From Anaerolineae bacterium (GTDB lineage: Bacteria > Chloroflexota > Anaerolineae > UBA4142), in contig DAIDTM010000093.1 in NCBI GenBank assembly GCA_027457205.1, positions 1 through 16,508 of the forward strand: a stretch of DNA of 16,508 nucleotides, given 5' to 3'. A program made the position numbers and the translations under genes. Positions 1-6,629 of the stretch are shown here, piece by piece (position 1 is the stretch's first letter; each line of letters starts with the position of its first letter). The notes under the pieces were generated by a model. The model ran no database searches and had not been told where the DNA came from. It saw only the letters and a program-made list of their open reading frames with translations.

Positions 1-745
1 GATGGTTGTGGCTGTACTTGCGGCGGAGACTCGCGAACTCCATACCGTTGCCGACGATCACCGTCTTGTGATCGTCTGGCAAATCGAGATCGTCGAACGC
101 GGCGAGAAAATCGCCCACGTTCTTTTCCGGGTCGAGCCGCCCCACGTACGCGACGAGGAGCGACGCGCTGATGCTTTCCTTGTACGTGGCAGGACCGGGC
201 GAATAGGCAACCACGTCGACGCCGTTCGGAATCACGCGCACGCGTTCCGGCGCGACGCCGTAATCGACCAGCAACTCGCGTTGCCGTTCCGAAAAAACGA
301 TCACCGCGTCGTAATTTTTCAGCGAGCCGGAGTAGGCGCGATACAAGACGCGCACCGCGCCGCCCCAAAACGTTTCGGGCGGACCGTATGGAAAGTGAAT
401 CGTCGCGACCGCGGGAATGCCCAGATCGTGGCAAATATCGGGCAAACTGAAATCGAGCTGCGAGAACGACAGCGAGATGTGCGCGAGGTCGATGCGCTCA
501 CGTTTCACCGTCTGCTCGACGATTTCCCGCGCGCGCGGCGAGTAGAGCATCGCGCGATTGAGAATGTCGAACGAACCGAGCCGGATGCCTTCTGGCTCGC
601 GCGGCTGCCCACGCTCCCGGCTTTTGTGGTAGAAGAAGGTGACGTGCTGCCCGCGCTGCCGCAAGCCCGCGATCATTTCGCGGGAATAGGTGACGATGCC
701 ATCGCCGCGCGGCGATGCTATGTGCCCAAACCAGGCAATATTCAT
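1..745 (-). CDS. GT4-family glycosyltransferase, partial (3' end outside window)
   Basis: Reading the minus strand from the ATG at 745-743 gives 248 codons without a stop before the window edge, so the C-terminal part is missing. The start MNIAWFGHIASPRGDGIVTY is typical of GT-B glycosyltransferases: a first beta strand followed by a glycine-containing loop. At about residues 168-177 there is ERVRVIPNGVD, the hallmark that precedes the donor-binding domain of GT4 enzymes. At about 199-210 there is AYVGRLDPEKNV, the usual first strand and loop of the C-terminal donor domain. VIVGNGME (229-236) is the next expected strand. It should transfer a sugar from a nucleotide sugar to an unknown acceptor in the cytoplasm. 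It lies 84 bases downstream of gatC on the same strand and could share its transcript. The ribosome-binding site is weak. The family call is firm; the substrate is unknown. Confidence 0.9.
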   Translation of the reverse strand, partial: MNIAWFGHIASPRGDGIVTYSREMIAGLRQRGQHVTFFYHKSRERGQPREPEGIRLGSFDILNRAMLYSPRAREIVEQTVKRERIDLAHISLSFSQLDFSLPDICHDLGIPAVATIHFPYGPPETFWGGAVRVLYRAYSGSLKNYDAVIVFSERQRELLVDYGVAPERVRVIPNGVDVVAYSPGPATYKESISASLLVAYVGRLDPEKNVGDFLAAFDDLDLPDDHKTVIVGNGMEFASLRRKYSHNH

Positions 746-814
746 CGCTCAACCAAAGGCACGCTTCGCGGAATGTAGGATGAGGGATCAAGAACACACG
801 CTGCAAATCTGTTG

Positions 815-842
815 TTCATCCTTCCGCCTTCACCCTTCATCC
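815..842. repeat. Imperfect tandem heptamer (TTCAYCC) x4 at the gatC stop
   Basis: Four consecutive 7-base units are visible: TTCATCC, TTCCGCC, TTCACCC, TTCATCC. Units 1 and 4 are identical. The stop codon of gatC (830-832) and its last codons lie inside the repeat. A partly complementary segment, AGGATGAGGG, lies at about 777-786 and could pair with units 3-4. Confidence 0.6.
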
Positions 843-1132
843 TTGAGTATGGCGCGCACACGGAAGAATTCGCCGCGCTCGTCCTTATCAGGCGCGTTCG
901 CGAGCGCGTCTTCGCGCGGCATGGAGGGCGCGACCTGATCGTCGCGCATGACGTTCTGAAGCGGCGCCACGCTCGCGGTCGGTGGGATCGCCTCGGTGTC
1001 CAATTCTTGCAGTCGCGCGGCGTGATCCAGAATCGCCGAGAGTTGCGGCGTCATCCGCTCGATCTCTTCCTCGGTCAATTTCAGTTTGGCGAGTTCGGCA
1101 ATGTGCTGTACTTGGGCGCGGGTGAGCGGCAT
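830..1132 (-). CDS. gatC: Asp-tRNA(Asn)/Glu-tRNA(Gln) amidotransferase subunit C (GatC)
   Basis: The 100-residue product has the full GatC pattern. The N-terminal helix MPLTRAQVQHIAELAKLKLT matches the conserved opening of GatC with its HIA-LA-L-L spacing. EEEIERMTPQLSAILDHAARLQELDTE follows as the second helix, and then the extended belt with a V-PLQNVMRDD segment at about residues 55-65. The end GEFFRVRAIL matches the family's usual FRVPRVIE-type tail, after which four extra residues (KDEG) come from a tandem repeat. GatC stabilises GatA and GatB, which convert misacylated Glu-tRNA(Gln) or Asp-tRNA(Asn) to the correct form. No gatA or gatB is next to it here. A clear Shine-Dalgarno (GAGGAGG) stands a few bases before the ATG. 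Length is normal for the family. Confidence 0.95.
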   Translation of the reverse strand: MPLTRAQVQHIAELAKLKLTEEEIERMTPQLSAILDHAARLQELDTEAIPPTASVAPLQNVMRDDQVAPSMPREDALANAPDKDERGEFFRVRAILKDEG

Positions 1133-1152
1133 GTCTTCCCTCCTCGCGCGGT

Positions 1153-1158
1153 ATTATA
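1153..1158 (-). promoter_or_regulatory. gatC: -10 element of the gatC promoter
   Basis: On the minus strand the sequence reads TGCTATAAT, a perfect TATAAT with an extended -10 TG. It lies 20 bases before the gatC ATG with the Shine-Dalgarno between. I see no good -35 at 17 bases, which is compatible with an extended -10 promoter. Confidence 0.65.
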
Positions 1159-1168
1159 GCACGAAAAA

Positions 1169-1208
1169 GGTAGACGCGGAAACAAGCGCGGAGCAGTCCT
1201 TGTCTACC
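1169..1208. repeat. Inverted repeat between divergent promoters (GGTAGAC / GTCTACC)
   Basis: GGTAGAC at 1169-1175 is exactly complementary to GTCTACC at 1202-1208. A further GTCTAC lies at 1218-1223, inside the spacer of the rightward promoter. The three half-sites sit between the gatC promoter and the Mut7-C promoter. They could be an operator for both, but no regulator gene is nearby and a chance origin is possible. Confidence 0.35.
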
Positions 1209-1210
1209 GG

Positions 1211-1239
1211 TTTACTGGTCTACTTTCTTGCGGTATAAT
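1211..1239 (+). promoter_or_regulatory. Promoter of the Mut7-C gene (-35 TTTACT, -10 TATAAT)
   Basis: TTTACT (1211-1216) and a perfect TATAAT (1234-1239) are separated by exactly 17 bases. The ATG of the next gene begins at 1247, seven bases after the -10, which is about where transcription should start. The transcript is therefore predicted to be leaderless, and no Shine-Dalgarno precedes the ATG. Confidence 0.65.
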
Positions 1240-1246
1240 TTCTGCG

Positions 1247-1693
1247 ATGAAATTCCTCGCGGACAATATGTTGGGGCGGCTGGCGACGTGGCTGCGGCTG
1301 CTCGGATACGACACGGCGTATCTGCCGGACGCGGACGACCACGCGCTCGCGCGGGTCGCGCGCGCGGAGGATCGCGTCCTGCTGACGCGCGATGTCGAAT
1401 TGACGCGGCGGCGCGGCGTGCGCTGTCTGCTGATCGAATCGGAAAAAGTTGGAGAACAACTCAAGCAAGTGATGCGCGCGCTGGGACTGTCCACGCGGCA
1501 CGCGTTCTCGCGCTGCGCGGAATGCAACATTCTGCTCGACGCCGTGAGCAAGGAGACCGTGCAGAACGCGGTGCCGCCGTACGTGTTCCAGACGCACGAA
1601 CGCTTTCTCCGCTGTCCGCGCTGCCAGCGCGTGTATTGGCGCGGCACGCACTGGGCGCGGATGTTGGCGCAGATCGAGGATTTGACGCGTTAA
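1247..1693 (+). CDS. Mut7-C RNase domain protein with C-terminal zinc ribbon (DUF82 family)
   Basis: The 148-residue product starts MKFLADNMLGRLATWLRLLG, the characteristic opening of the Mut7-C (formerly DUF82) PIN-like domain, with the acidic residue D6. LLTRDVEL at 45-52 gives the second conserved acidic position (D49). The C-terminal part has a four-cysteine zinc ribbon, C90-x2-C93 and C123-x2-C126, followed by VYWRGTHWARM, the usual end of the family. PIN-fold members are metal-dependent ribonucleases; bacterial Mut7-C proteins are poorly characterised, so the RNA target is unknown. Length is normal. The gene has its own promoter and seems monocistronic, since another promoter follows in the next gap. 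GC content matches the flanking genes. Confidence 0.9.
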   Translation: MKFLADNMLGRLATWLRLLGYDTAYLPDADDHALARVARAEDRVLLTRDVELTRRRGVRCLLIESEKVGEQLKQVMRALGLSTRHAFSRCAECNILLDAVSKETVQNAVPPYVFQTHERFLRCPRCQRVYWRGTHWARMLAQIEDLTR

Positions 1694-1720
1694 ACGTTTA
1701 TGCGACGACCGCGCGCCCTC

Positions 1721-1749
1721 TTGCAACGCGGTCGAACATCTGTTATAAT
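1721..1749 (+). promoter_or_regulatory. Promoter of the DUF4013 gene (-35 TTGCAA, -10 TATAAT)
   Basis: TTGCAA (1721-1726) and TATAAT (1744-1749) are 17 bases apart, and the -10 is preceded by TGT, an extended -10. The downstream gene has a strong GAGGAGG ribosome-binding site and an ATG at 1788, giving a leader of roughly 30 bases. Confidence 0.7.
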
Positions 1750-1787
1750 TTCCACAGGTAGGTAAATTATCACTCAGAGGAGGAGTC

Positions 1788-2513
1788 ATGGACATCGGCA
1801 AGTCATTTACCTATGTGTTTGAAGATCAGAAATGGATCACGAAGGTTCTAATTGGCGGCGCAATTCTATTCGTGGGTATTCTGTTTTCTTGGCTCATTGC
1901 GATTCCGCTTCTTGCCGCGCTTGCGCTTGTACTCGGTTACACTCTCACAGTTACAAAAAACGCGGCAGAGGGCAGCGCAACCCCACTGCCCGAATGGGGT
2001 GAGATGGGCAATCTCTTTATGAAGGGACTGTATGCGCTGATTGGTATCGTAATCTATTTCCTGCCCGCAATCTTACTCGGCTGTTGCATCGGCTTGTTCG
2101 CCGCCATCGGCGGTAGCGCGGCGGGCGCAGCCGGGCAAAATAATGGCGGGAATGCCATCGGGGGCGGGTTAGGCATCGTTGTCCTGTGCCTTCAATGCTT
2201 AATCAGCCTGTATTCCTTGATTGCGGGACTGACACTCTACGCGCCGCTCACTCGCTTTGCGATGAGCGCCAACCAACTCTCGATCTTCTGGGATTTCCGG
2301 GGCAATCTGGATTTCATCACGAAGAACCTGGCGAATTACGTCATCGCGCTTCTGATCAGTATCGTTGCTGGCTTCATCGGGTCACTTGGCATTATCCTCT
2401 GCGGCGTCGGGCTACCGTTTACAACGTTCTGGGCTTATCTGGTCGGCGCGCATATCTTCGGCCAATTGTGGCGACAGAGTCAGGGACAAACTGCCACGTC
2501 AGTAGCGCCTTAA
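1788..2513 (+). CDS. DUF4013 domain membrane protein
   Basis: The 241-residue product opens with MDIGKSFTYVFEDQKWITKV, the DUF4013 signature: a short amphipathic start before the first membrane segment. LPEWGEMGNLFMKGL at about 67-81 is the family's conserved PLPEW loop. Five or so hydrophobic segments are visible, at about 20-50, 82-108, 127-152, 178-203 and 204-228. A Gly/Ala/Asn-rich stretch at about 104-128 (GGSAAGAAGQNNGGN) makes a flexible loop. DUF4013 proteins are integral membrane proteins with no established activity. The start is fixed by a GAGGAGG site six bases before the ATG. The gene is visibly poorer in GC than its neighbours and is followed by another small membrane protein gene of similar composition. 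Confidence 0.85.
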   Translation: MDIGKSFTYVFEDQKWITKVLIGGAILFVGILFSWLIAIPLLAALALVLGYTLTVTKNAAEGSATPLPEWGEMGNLFMKGLYALIGIVIYFLPAILLGCCIGLFAAIGGSAAGAAGQNNGGNAIGGGLGIVVLCLQCLISLYSLIAGLTLYAPLTRFAMSANQLSIFWDFRGNLDFITKNLANYVIALLISIVAGFIGSLGIILCGVGLPFTTFWAYLVGAHIFGQLWRQSQGQTATSVAP

Positions 2514-2523
2514 TGCACATCTC

Positions 2524-2559
2524 CGGAAGCGGGGATGCCTGACCGCGTCCTCGCTTCCG
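2524..2559 (+). terminator. Hairpin after the DUF4013 gene, possible weak terminator
   Basis: CGGAAGCGGGGA (2524-2535) pairs with TCCTCGCTTCCG (2548-2559): a 12-bp stem with one G-T wobble and a 12-base loop, beginning 10 bases after the DUF4013 stop. Only three Ts follow, so it may be a weak terminator or an RNA-stabilising hairpin. Confidence 0.5.
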
Positions 2560-2679
2560 TTTGATGACAGGAGGTGACCTTCGAATTAATTTCGTAGGGG
2601 AGCAATAATCGGGCGCGACCGGCACGTCGTTTGAATCGACCTAGCACGAATGATATCACACGCAATAAAGGAGCCCCAA

Positions 2680-3060
2680 ATGTCCTCAAGTCCTCCAGCA
2701 AGCGACCTAACTGACAACGACAAACTGATGGCGGCGTTGTCGTACTTTCTGACGCCAATTGTCCCGGTCATAGTGCTCTTGGTAGAGAGCATGAAAGTAC
2801 GACCGTACCAAAAGTATCATGCGGTGCAGGCGCTCGGTCTCTTTGCCGCAGAAGCAGTTTTTTATATTATTGCCTGCATCTGCGTGACCGTGTTGAGCAT
2901 AGTCACTTTTGGTCTCGGTATTTGCCTGGGACTGCTTTTCTTCCTACCACTCATTCCGAACATTTATTACGCCATCATCGCTTACACGCGTGGGCAGTAC
3001 TTTGAAATCCCAGTTGTCACCAACTTCATGGTGCAGCAGAATTGGCTGAATCGACCCTAG
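2680..3060 (+). CDS. DUF4870 (Tic20-like) membrane protein
   Basis: I place the start at 2680 because AAAGGAG stands six bases before this ATG; an in-frame ATG at 2650 has no such site and would add 10 unsupported residues. The 126-residue product starts with a short polar segment rich in Ser, Asp and Asn. DNDKLMAALSYFLTPIVPVIVLLV is the typical first helix of DUF4870, which opens with a charged residue before an ALSYF-type motif. KVRPYQKYHAVQALGLF (about 45-61) is the family's conserved Arg/Lys-x-HAxQAL block. Two more hydrophobic segments follow, at about 62-84 and 85-108, then an AYTRGQYFEIPVV tail. The family is related in fold to Tic20 but its bacterial role is unknown. The gene follows the DUF4013 gene after 166 bases and shares its lower GC content. 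Confidence 0.88.
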   Translation: MSSSPPASDLTDNDKLMAALSYFLTPIVPVIVLLVESMKVRPYQKYHAVQALGLFAAEAVFYIIACICVTVLSIVTFGLGICLGLLFFLPLIPNIYYAIIAYTRGQYFEIPVVTNFMVQQNWLNRP

Positions 3061-3081
3061 CGTCGTAACCCGGGAGGTGAT

Positions 3082-3120
3082 GTGTAAAGGGCTAACCGCC
3101 CATGGAGCTACCCTTTACAC
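3082..3120. repeat. Perfect 10-bp inverted repeat GTGTAAAGGG / CCCTTTACAC
   Basis: The arms lie at 3082-3091 and 3111-3120 with a 19-base loop. It starts 21 bases after the DUF4870 stop. No T-run follows, so it is a poor intrinsic terminator; an operator or mRNA-protecting hairpin is as likely. Confidence 0.6.
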
Positions 3121-3163
3121 TGCCTCGAAAAGCATCTTCAGTCAATCGACCTTCCCTGCATGT

Positions 3164-3196
3164 TTTGGCGCGATGACATGCAACATCGTCGCCAAA
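3164..3196. repeat. 12-bp inverted repeat TTTGGCGCGATG / CATCG(T)CGCCAAA
   Basis: The arms 3164-3175 and 3184-3196 pair over 12 bp with a single bulged T at 3189 and an 8-base loop (ACATGCAA). An overlapping palindromic pair, TGCATG (3158-3163) and CATGCA (3177-3182), offers an alternative fold. No T-run follows. Confidence 0.55.
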
Positions 3197-3246
3197 GAAT
3201 CCCCGCACTGATTCACCCCGCGCGTTCACGATGGACGCATATATTT

Positions 3247-3277
3247 CCGCAACGCCGTCAATGACGCGGCGTCGCGG
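3247..3277. repeat. 11-bp inverted repeat CCGCAACGCCG / CGGCGTCGCGG
   Basis: The arms 3247-3257 and 3267-3277 pair over 11 positions with one A-C mismatch and a 9-base loop. It begins two bases after the -10-like TATATT (3240-3245), so if that promoter is real this hairpin would lie at or just inside the 5' end of the transcript. Confidence 0.5.
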
Positions 3278-3297
3278 TGACACAAGGAGGTGTGTTA
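3278..3297 (+). promoter_or_regulatory. Small hairpin with AGGAGG in its loop, not followed by an obvious gene
   Basis: ACACA (3280-3284) and TGTGT (3291-3295) form a 5-bp stem, extendable by a G-U and a T-A pair, whose 6-base loop is exactly AGGAGG (3285-3290). No ATG with convincing coding follows within 15 bases; the nearest reading is a 12-codon GTG frame. It could be a ribosome-docking or leader-peptide element, or chance. Confidence 0.3.
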
Positions 3298-3381
3298 AGC
3301 GGCTTGTCCAATACCAATTGCTCGTCCTAGCCAGGCGACCCAATCGATTTCCCCATTCGGTCCTTTCTCAGGAGGAGAAGA

Positions 3382-4584
3382 ATGAAAAAGTTAGTATTGA
3401 TCGCCGCGTTCGTCGCGATGCTGGCGATCGTAGCGGCGTGCGCGCCCGCCGCCGCACCCGCGCCTACCGCCGCGCCAGCGTCGGGCGGAGCGGGAGTGAC
3501 CGGCGCGATCACCATCTGGGACGGTTATCACACGGGCGATAACGAAGAGAAGAGCATCAACCAGCTCATCGACGCGGCGAAGAAGCAGTTCCCCAGCGCC
3601 ACGATCACCGTACTGGAAGTTCCCTTCGACCAGTTGTTCACCAAGTTCGAGACGGAATCAGCGTCCGGCAGCGGACCCGATATGTACATCGCGCCGAATG
3701 ACAATCTAGGCAAGGAAGTGCGCGCCGGACTGCTTGCCCCGCTCGACTCGCTGCTCACCGGCAAACTCGATGGCTATTCGCAACTCTCGATCCAGGGCGT
3801 GACCGTGAATGGCAAAATCTACGCCGTCCCCGTCGTGCCCAAAGCCGTTGCGATGTACTACAACAAGAGCACGGTGACCACCCCACCCGCTACAACCGAC
3901 GATTTGCTGGCAGCTGTCAAAGCCGGCAAGAAAGTCGGCATCCCGAACAGCGCGTATCATACCTTCGGCTGGTGGCGCGCGTTTGGCGGTCAATTGATGG
4001 ACGCCAGCGGCAAGTGCATTGCCGATCAGGGCGGTGTCGCGGACGCGTACACGTACCTGCTCAGTCTGAAAGCTGCCGGCGCGACCATCGATGCCGACAC
4101 CAAGCTCGATACGCTCTATCGCCAGGGTCAGCTCGACATCTACTTTAACGGTCCCTGGGTGCTCGGCGGCAACGAAGACGCGCTGGGCAAGGACAAAGTT
4201 GGCGTCGCGCCAATGCCAAAGGGTCCAAAAGGCAACGCCGGTCCCATCACCGGTATTGACGGTTTCTACGTCAACGTCAACAGCAAGAATCAGGCGAGCG
4301 CCGTCGCGTTGGCATTGTTCCTGGCGAACAAGGATGGACAGACGGTATACGCCAACGTCGCGGGCGATCCGCCGGCGCGTACCGATGTCTCGCCGACCGA
4401 TCCAAACGTGAAGGCATTCGCGGATGCCGCGAGCGCGGGCTTTCCGCGTCCGCAGGTCGCGGAGCTAGACAACTTCTGGACGCCGTTCGGCGATGCTGCC
4501 ACCAAGATCTTTGAAGCCAAAGCCACTCCCGCCGATGCTATCAGCGCGGCGTGCACGGCGATGAACACAGCGAACAAAAAGTAA
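3382..4584 (+). CDS. Sugar ABC transporter substrate-binding lipoprotein (MalE-like)
   Basis: The 400-residue product has a lipoprotein signal: MKK, a hydrophobic core, then the lipobox V17-A-A-C20, so Cys20 should be lipidated and the protein anchored outside the membrane. A low-complexity Ala/Pro/Thr linker runs to about residue 38. The mature part is a cluster-D (MalE/UgpB-type) binding fold: ITIWDGYH at the first strand, GPDMYIAPNDNLGKEVRAGLLAPL (about 97-121), GKIYAVPVVPKAVAMYYNK (about 145-163) and IYFNGPWVLGG (about 253-263), the last matching the NGPW motif of MalE. The two permeases and the GH13 enzyme behind it suggest a maltooligosaccharide ligand, which is inference. AGGAGGAG precedes the ATG by four bases. 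A strong hairpin follows the stop. Confidence 0.92.
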   Translation: MKKLVLIAAFVAMLAIVAACAPAAAPAPTAAPASGGAGVTGAITIWDGYHTGDNEEKSINQLIDAAKKQFPSATITVLEVPFDQLFTKFETESASGSGPDMYIAPNDNLGKEVRAGLLAPLDSLLTGKLDGYSQLSIQGVTVNGKIYAVPVVPKAVAMYYNKSTVTTPPATTDDLLAAVKAGKKVGIPNSAYHTFGWWRAFGGQLMDASGKCIADQGGVADAYTYLLSLKAAGATIDADTKLDTLYRQGQLDIYFNGPWVLGGNEDALGKDKVGVAPMPKGPKGNAGPITGIDGFYVNVNSKNQASAVALALFLANKDGQTVYANVAGDPPARTDVSPTDPNVKAFADAASAGFPRPQVAELDNFWTPFGDAATKIFEAKATPADAISAACTAMNTANKK

Positions 4585-4598
4585 CCTCTGCATTTCTG

Positions 4599-4630
4599 CT
4601 CGCCTCCCCCGCTGGAGCGGGGGAGGCGAG
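4599..4630 (+). repeat. 15-bp perfect intercistronic hairpin between binding-protein and permease genes
   Basis: CTCGCCTCCCCCGCT (4599-4613) and AGCGGGGGAGGCGAG (4616-4630) are exactly complementary with only GG between them, so the fold is a long stem with a tight TGGA loop. No T-run follows. It lies 14 bases after the binding-protein stop and 13 bases before the permease ATG. By analogy with the malE-malF intergenic repeats of enterobacteria it probably protects the upstream mRNA and lowers expression of the permeases. Confidence 0.7.
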
Positions 4631-4643
4631 TCGAGGATTCAAT

Positions 4644-5672
4644 ATGGCAACCTTGACTAGAGAACAAGCCCGCGCGCAGATGACCGCGCCAGGCACGACT
4701 CGGCGCAAGAGTTTCTGGAAACTGACGAATCCTTACCTTTACCTCCTTCCCGCCATGGCGGTGATGGCGGTCATGACGTACTATCCAATGGCGTATGGCA
4801 TCTGGATGTCGTTCACCGACTATGGTTTGAAGAATCTGCGCGTCAATTCCGCCGCGCCGGATTTTGTCGGTCTCCAAAATTACATCGCCATTCTCACCAA
4901 CAACGTTCCCCAGATCGCCAATTTTGATTTCTTCTACACGCTCTTTTTCAATCTGTTCTGGACGTTCTCCAACGTCATCTTTCACGTTGTCATCGGCGTC
5001 CTCATTGCCGTGCTGCTCAATGCCAAGGGATTGTGGTTCAAGGGCGTCTATCGCGCCATCTTCGTCCTGCCCATCGTCATCCCCACCCTGGTCGTCGCCA
5101 ATGTCTGGCGCAATATGTTCGATCCGGATTTCGGCGCGATCAATCAATTCCTCGCGTCGATGGGCGGACTGATTGGAATCAGCCCGGCGACTTTTCACAT
5201 CCGCTGGATCGAATCGCTGAACCCGCCCATCCCGGGCATTCCGCTGCCGCTGGCGTACTTCGCCCTGCTCATCACCAACATCTGGCTGGGCTGGCCCTTT
5301 ATGACGATTGTCGCGACCGGCGCGCTGCAAAGTATCAGCAAAGATTTTTACGAAGCCGCGTCGATTGACGGCGCGTCGCCGACGCAGCAGTTTTTCAGCA
5401 TCACGTTGCCGCTCTTGCGCCCGGCGATGGTTCCGGCGATCATTTACGGGATCACGCTCACCTTCAATCTCTTCAACCTCATCTATTTTGTGTCCGGCGG
5501 AGGCCCGTTGAGAGAAACTGAAATCTTGGTGACTACGGCGTTCCGCCTCGTCAACGAGCAAAGTCTTTACGGCGTCGCGGCGGCGTTCGCGATGTACATC
5601 GCGATCATTCTCTTGATCATCACACTGGTTACCAATCGAATCTCACGCGCCACGGAGAGTTACGATGTCTAG
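4644..5672 (+). CDS. Sugar ABC transporter permease, MalF type
   Basis: I start at 4644 because the upstream in-frame ATG at 4551 lies inside the binding-protein gene and would make the 15-bp hairpin coding; GAGG stands seven bases before 4644. The 342-residue product has a cytoplasmic N-terminus, then PYLYLLPAMAVMAVMTYYP as first membrane helix followed by the usual SFTDYGL. The remaining core has five helices, with FVGLQNYIAIL before them and RAIFVLPIVIPTLVVANVWRNMF inside. The ABC-docking EAA loop begins at E237: EAASIDGASPTQQFF, followed by the usual LP. It should form the membrane channel with the next gene's product and import the sugar bound by the MalE-like lipoprotein. Its gene overlaps the next by 8 bases (ATGTCTAG). 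No ATPase gene is in the window. Confidence 0.93.
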   Translation: MATLTREQARAQMTAPGTTRRKSFWKLTNPYLYLLPAMAVMAVMTYYPMAYGIWMSFTDYGLKNLRVNSAAPDFVGLQNYIAILTNNVPQIANFDFFYTLFFNLFWTFSNVIFHVVIGVLIAVLLNAKGLWFKGVYRAIFVLPIVIPTLVVANVWRNMFDPDFGAINQFLASMGGLIGISPATFHIRWIESLNPPIPGIPLPLAYFALLITNIWLGWPFMTIVATGALQSISKDFYEAASIDGASPTQQFFSITLPLLRPAMVPAIIYGITLTFNLFNLIYFVSGGGPLRETEILVTTAFRLVNEQSLYGVAAAFAMYIAIILLIITLVTNRISRATESYDV

Positions 5673-6615
5673 TCTCAGCGCTCCCGCGGCGGATGCCGCA
5701 ACCGCCAAAATAAAGTTCGCCTACGCCGAAAGCCAGATCGTCGGTCAGAAGATGACTCTGCCCAAGCAGATCTTCTTCCAGTTGATCTTGCTCTTCATCA
5801 CATTTACCGTCCTCTTTCCGATTCTGTGGGTCGTCAGTATGTCGGTGGATCCGCGCGCCGACATTATGCGTCCCACGTCGCTGGAATTGATTCCGCCCGG
5901 CTTTTCGCTCAAGGCATACGCGGACATCCTCGAAAAGCCAACGTCCAACCCGGTCAATCTACCCACGCTTTTCCTGAACAGTCTCCTCCTAGCGGGCGGC
6001 TCGGCAATCGCCTCCGTGTTAGTCGGCGTCTTCGCCGCCTATTCCTTTTCGCGCTTCAAGTTCGCCGGTCGCCAGGTGCTCATGCTCGCCGTCATCGCCG
6101 TGTTGATTCTGCCGAACGTCGCCACGCTCGCGCCGCTCTTCGTGCTGCTCAACCGCGTCGTCATCGGTGATTTCAACTTGCGCGACTCGCTGCTCGGCGT
6201 CGGGCTGGCGCTGCTGACCACCCTGTTGCCTTTTTCGATTTGGAATCTCAAGGGCTACATCGACACGATTCCGAAGGAACTGGAAGAAGCCGCGATGATC
6301 GACGGCTGCTCGCCGAACCAGACCTTTTTCCGAATTATGCTGCCGCTCGCCACGCCGGCGATCGCCATCACCGCGTTCCTGGGATTCATGTCCGGCTGGA
6401 CCGAGTTCTACTTGTCGTGGCAATTCCTGACCAATCCCCAAAACTTTACGCTGGCGATGACGCTGTACAACATGACCGGGCAGTTCGCCAGTTCGACGCC
6501 GTGGTCGCACTTTTCCGCGATGTCGGTCATCATCGCGCTGCCCGTCTCCGTAGTCTACCTCGCGCTGCAAAAGTACATGACCGGCGGTCTGACCATCGGC
6601 GGCGTCAAAGGTTAA
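5665..6615 (+). CDS. Sugar ABC transporter permease, MalG type
   Basis: The 316-residue product has a polar N-terminal extension of about 35 residues, then a hydrophobic helix (IFFQLILLFITFTVLFPILWVVSMS in part) and the typical five further membrane segments of MalG. The EAA loop starts at E208: EAAMIDGCSPNQTFF, then LPLATP. The C-terminus, ALQKYMTGGLTIGGVKG, is the classic end of MalG-type permeases, where the tail contacts the ATPase. It pairs with the preceding MalF-type protein; the ATG overlaps that gene's stop by 8 bases and GGAGAG serves as ribosome site. A strong terminator-like hairpin begins 14 bases after its stop. Substrate assignment to maltodextrins rests only on the adjacent amylase-type gene. 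Confidence 0.94.
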   Translation: MSSLSAPAADAATAKIKFAYAESQIVGQKMTLPKQIFFQLILLFITFTVLFPILWVVSMSVDPRADIMRPTSLELIPPGFSLKAYADILEKPTSNPVNLPTLFLNSLLLAGGSAIASVLVGVFAAYSFSRFKFAGRQVLMLAVIAVLILPNVATLAPLFVLLNRVVIGDFNLRDSLLGVGLALLTTLLPFSIWNLKGYIDTIPKELEEAAMIDGCSPNQTFFRIMLPLATPAIAITAFLGFMSGWTEFYLSWQFLTNPQNFTLAMTLYNMTGQFASSTPWSHFSAMSVIIALPVSVVYLALQKYMTGGLTIGGVKG

Positions 6616-6629
6616 AAGTGTCCGTCACC

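Larger units (their letters stand above)
3061..3381 (+). other. Gene-free leader upstream of the sugar transport cluster
   Basis: This 321-base stretch has no convincing gene. It holds three strong inverted repeats (entered separately), a small hairpin that displays AGGAGG in its loop, and a -10-like TATATT at 3240-3245 without an obvious -35. The real ribosome-binding site of the binding-protein gene, AGGAGGAG, is at 3370-3377. The arrangement suggests a regulatory leader or operator region for the MalE-like gene, but no known riboswitch was recognised. Confidence 0.6.

Noticed and set aside
2..778. Open plus-strand frame of 258 codons at the left edge
   Set aside because: It is the antisense shadow of the GT4 gene; the minus-strand reading has clear GT4 motifs while this one is Arg/His-rich without any recognisable domain.
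3080..3211. Small frame of 43 codons after the GGGAGGTGA motif
   Set aside because: The spacing to the ATG is too short, the frame runs through two inverted repeats, and the peptide shows no signal or domain.
4551..4643. Upstream start of the first MalF-type permease
   Set aside because: It lies in the binding-protein gene, has no ribosome site and would translate the intercistronic hairpin; the ATG at 4644 gives a normal N-terminus.
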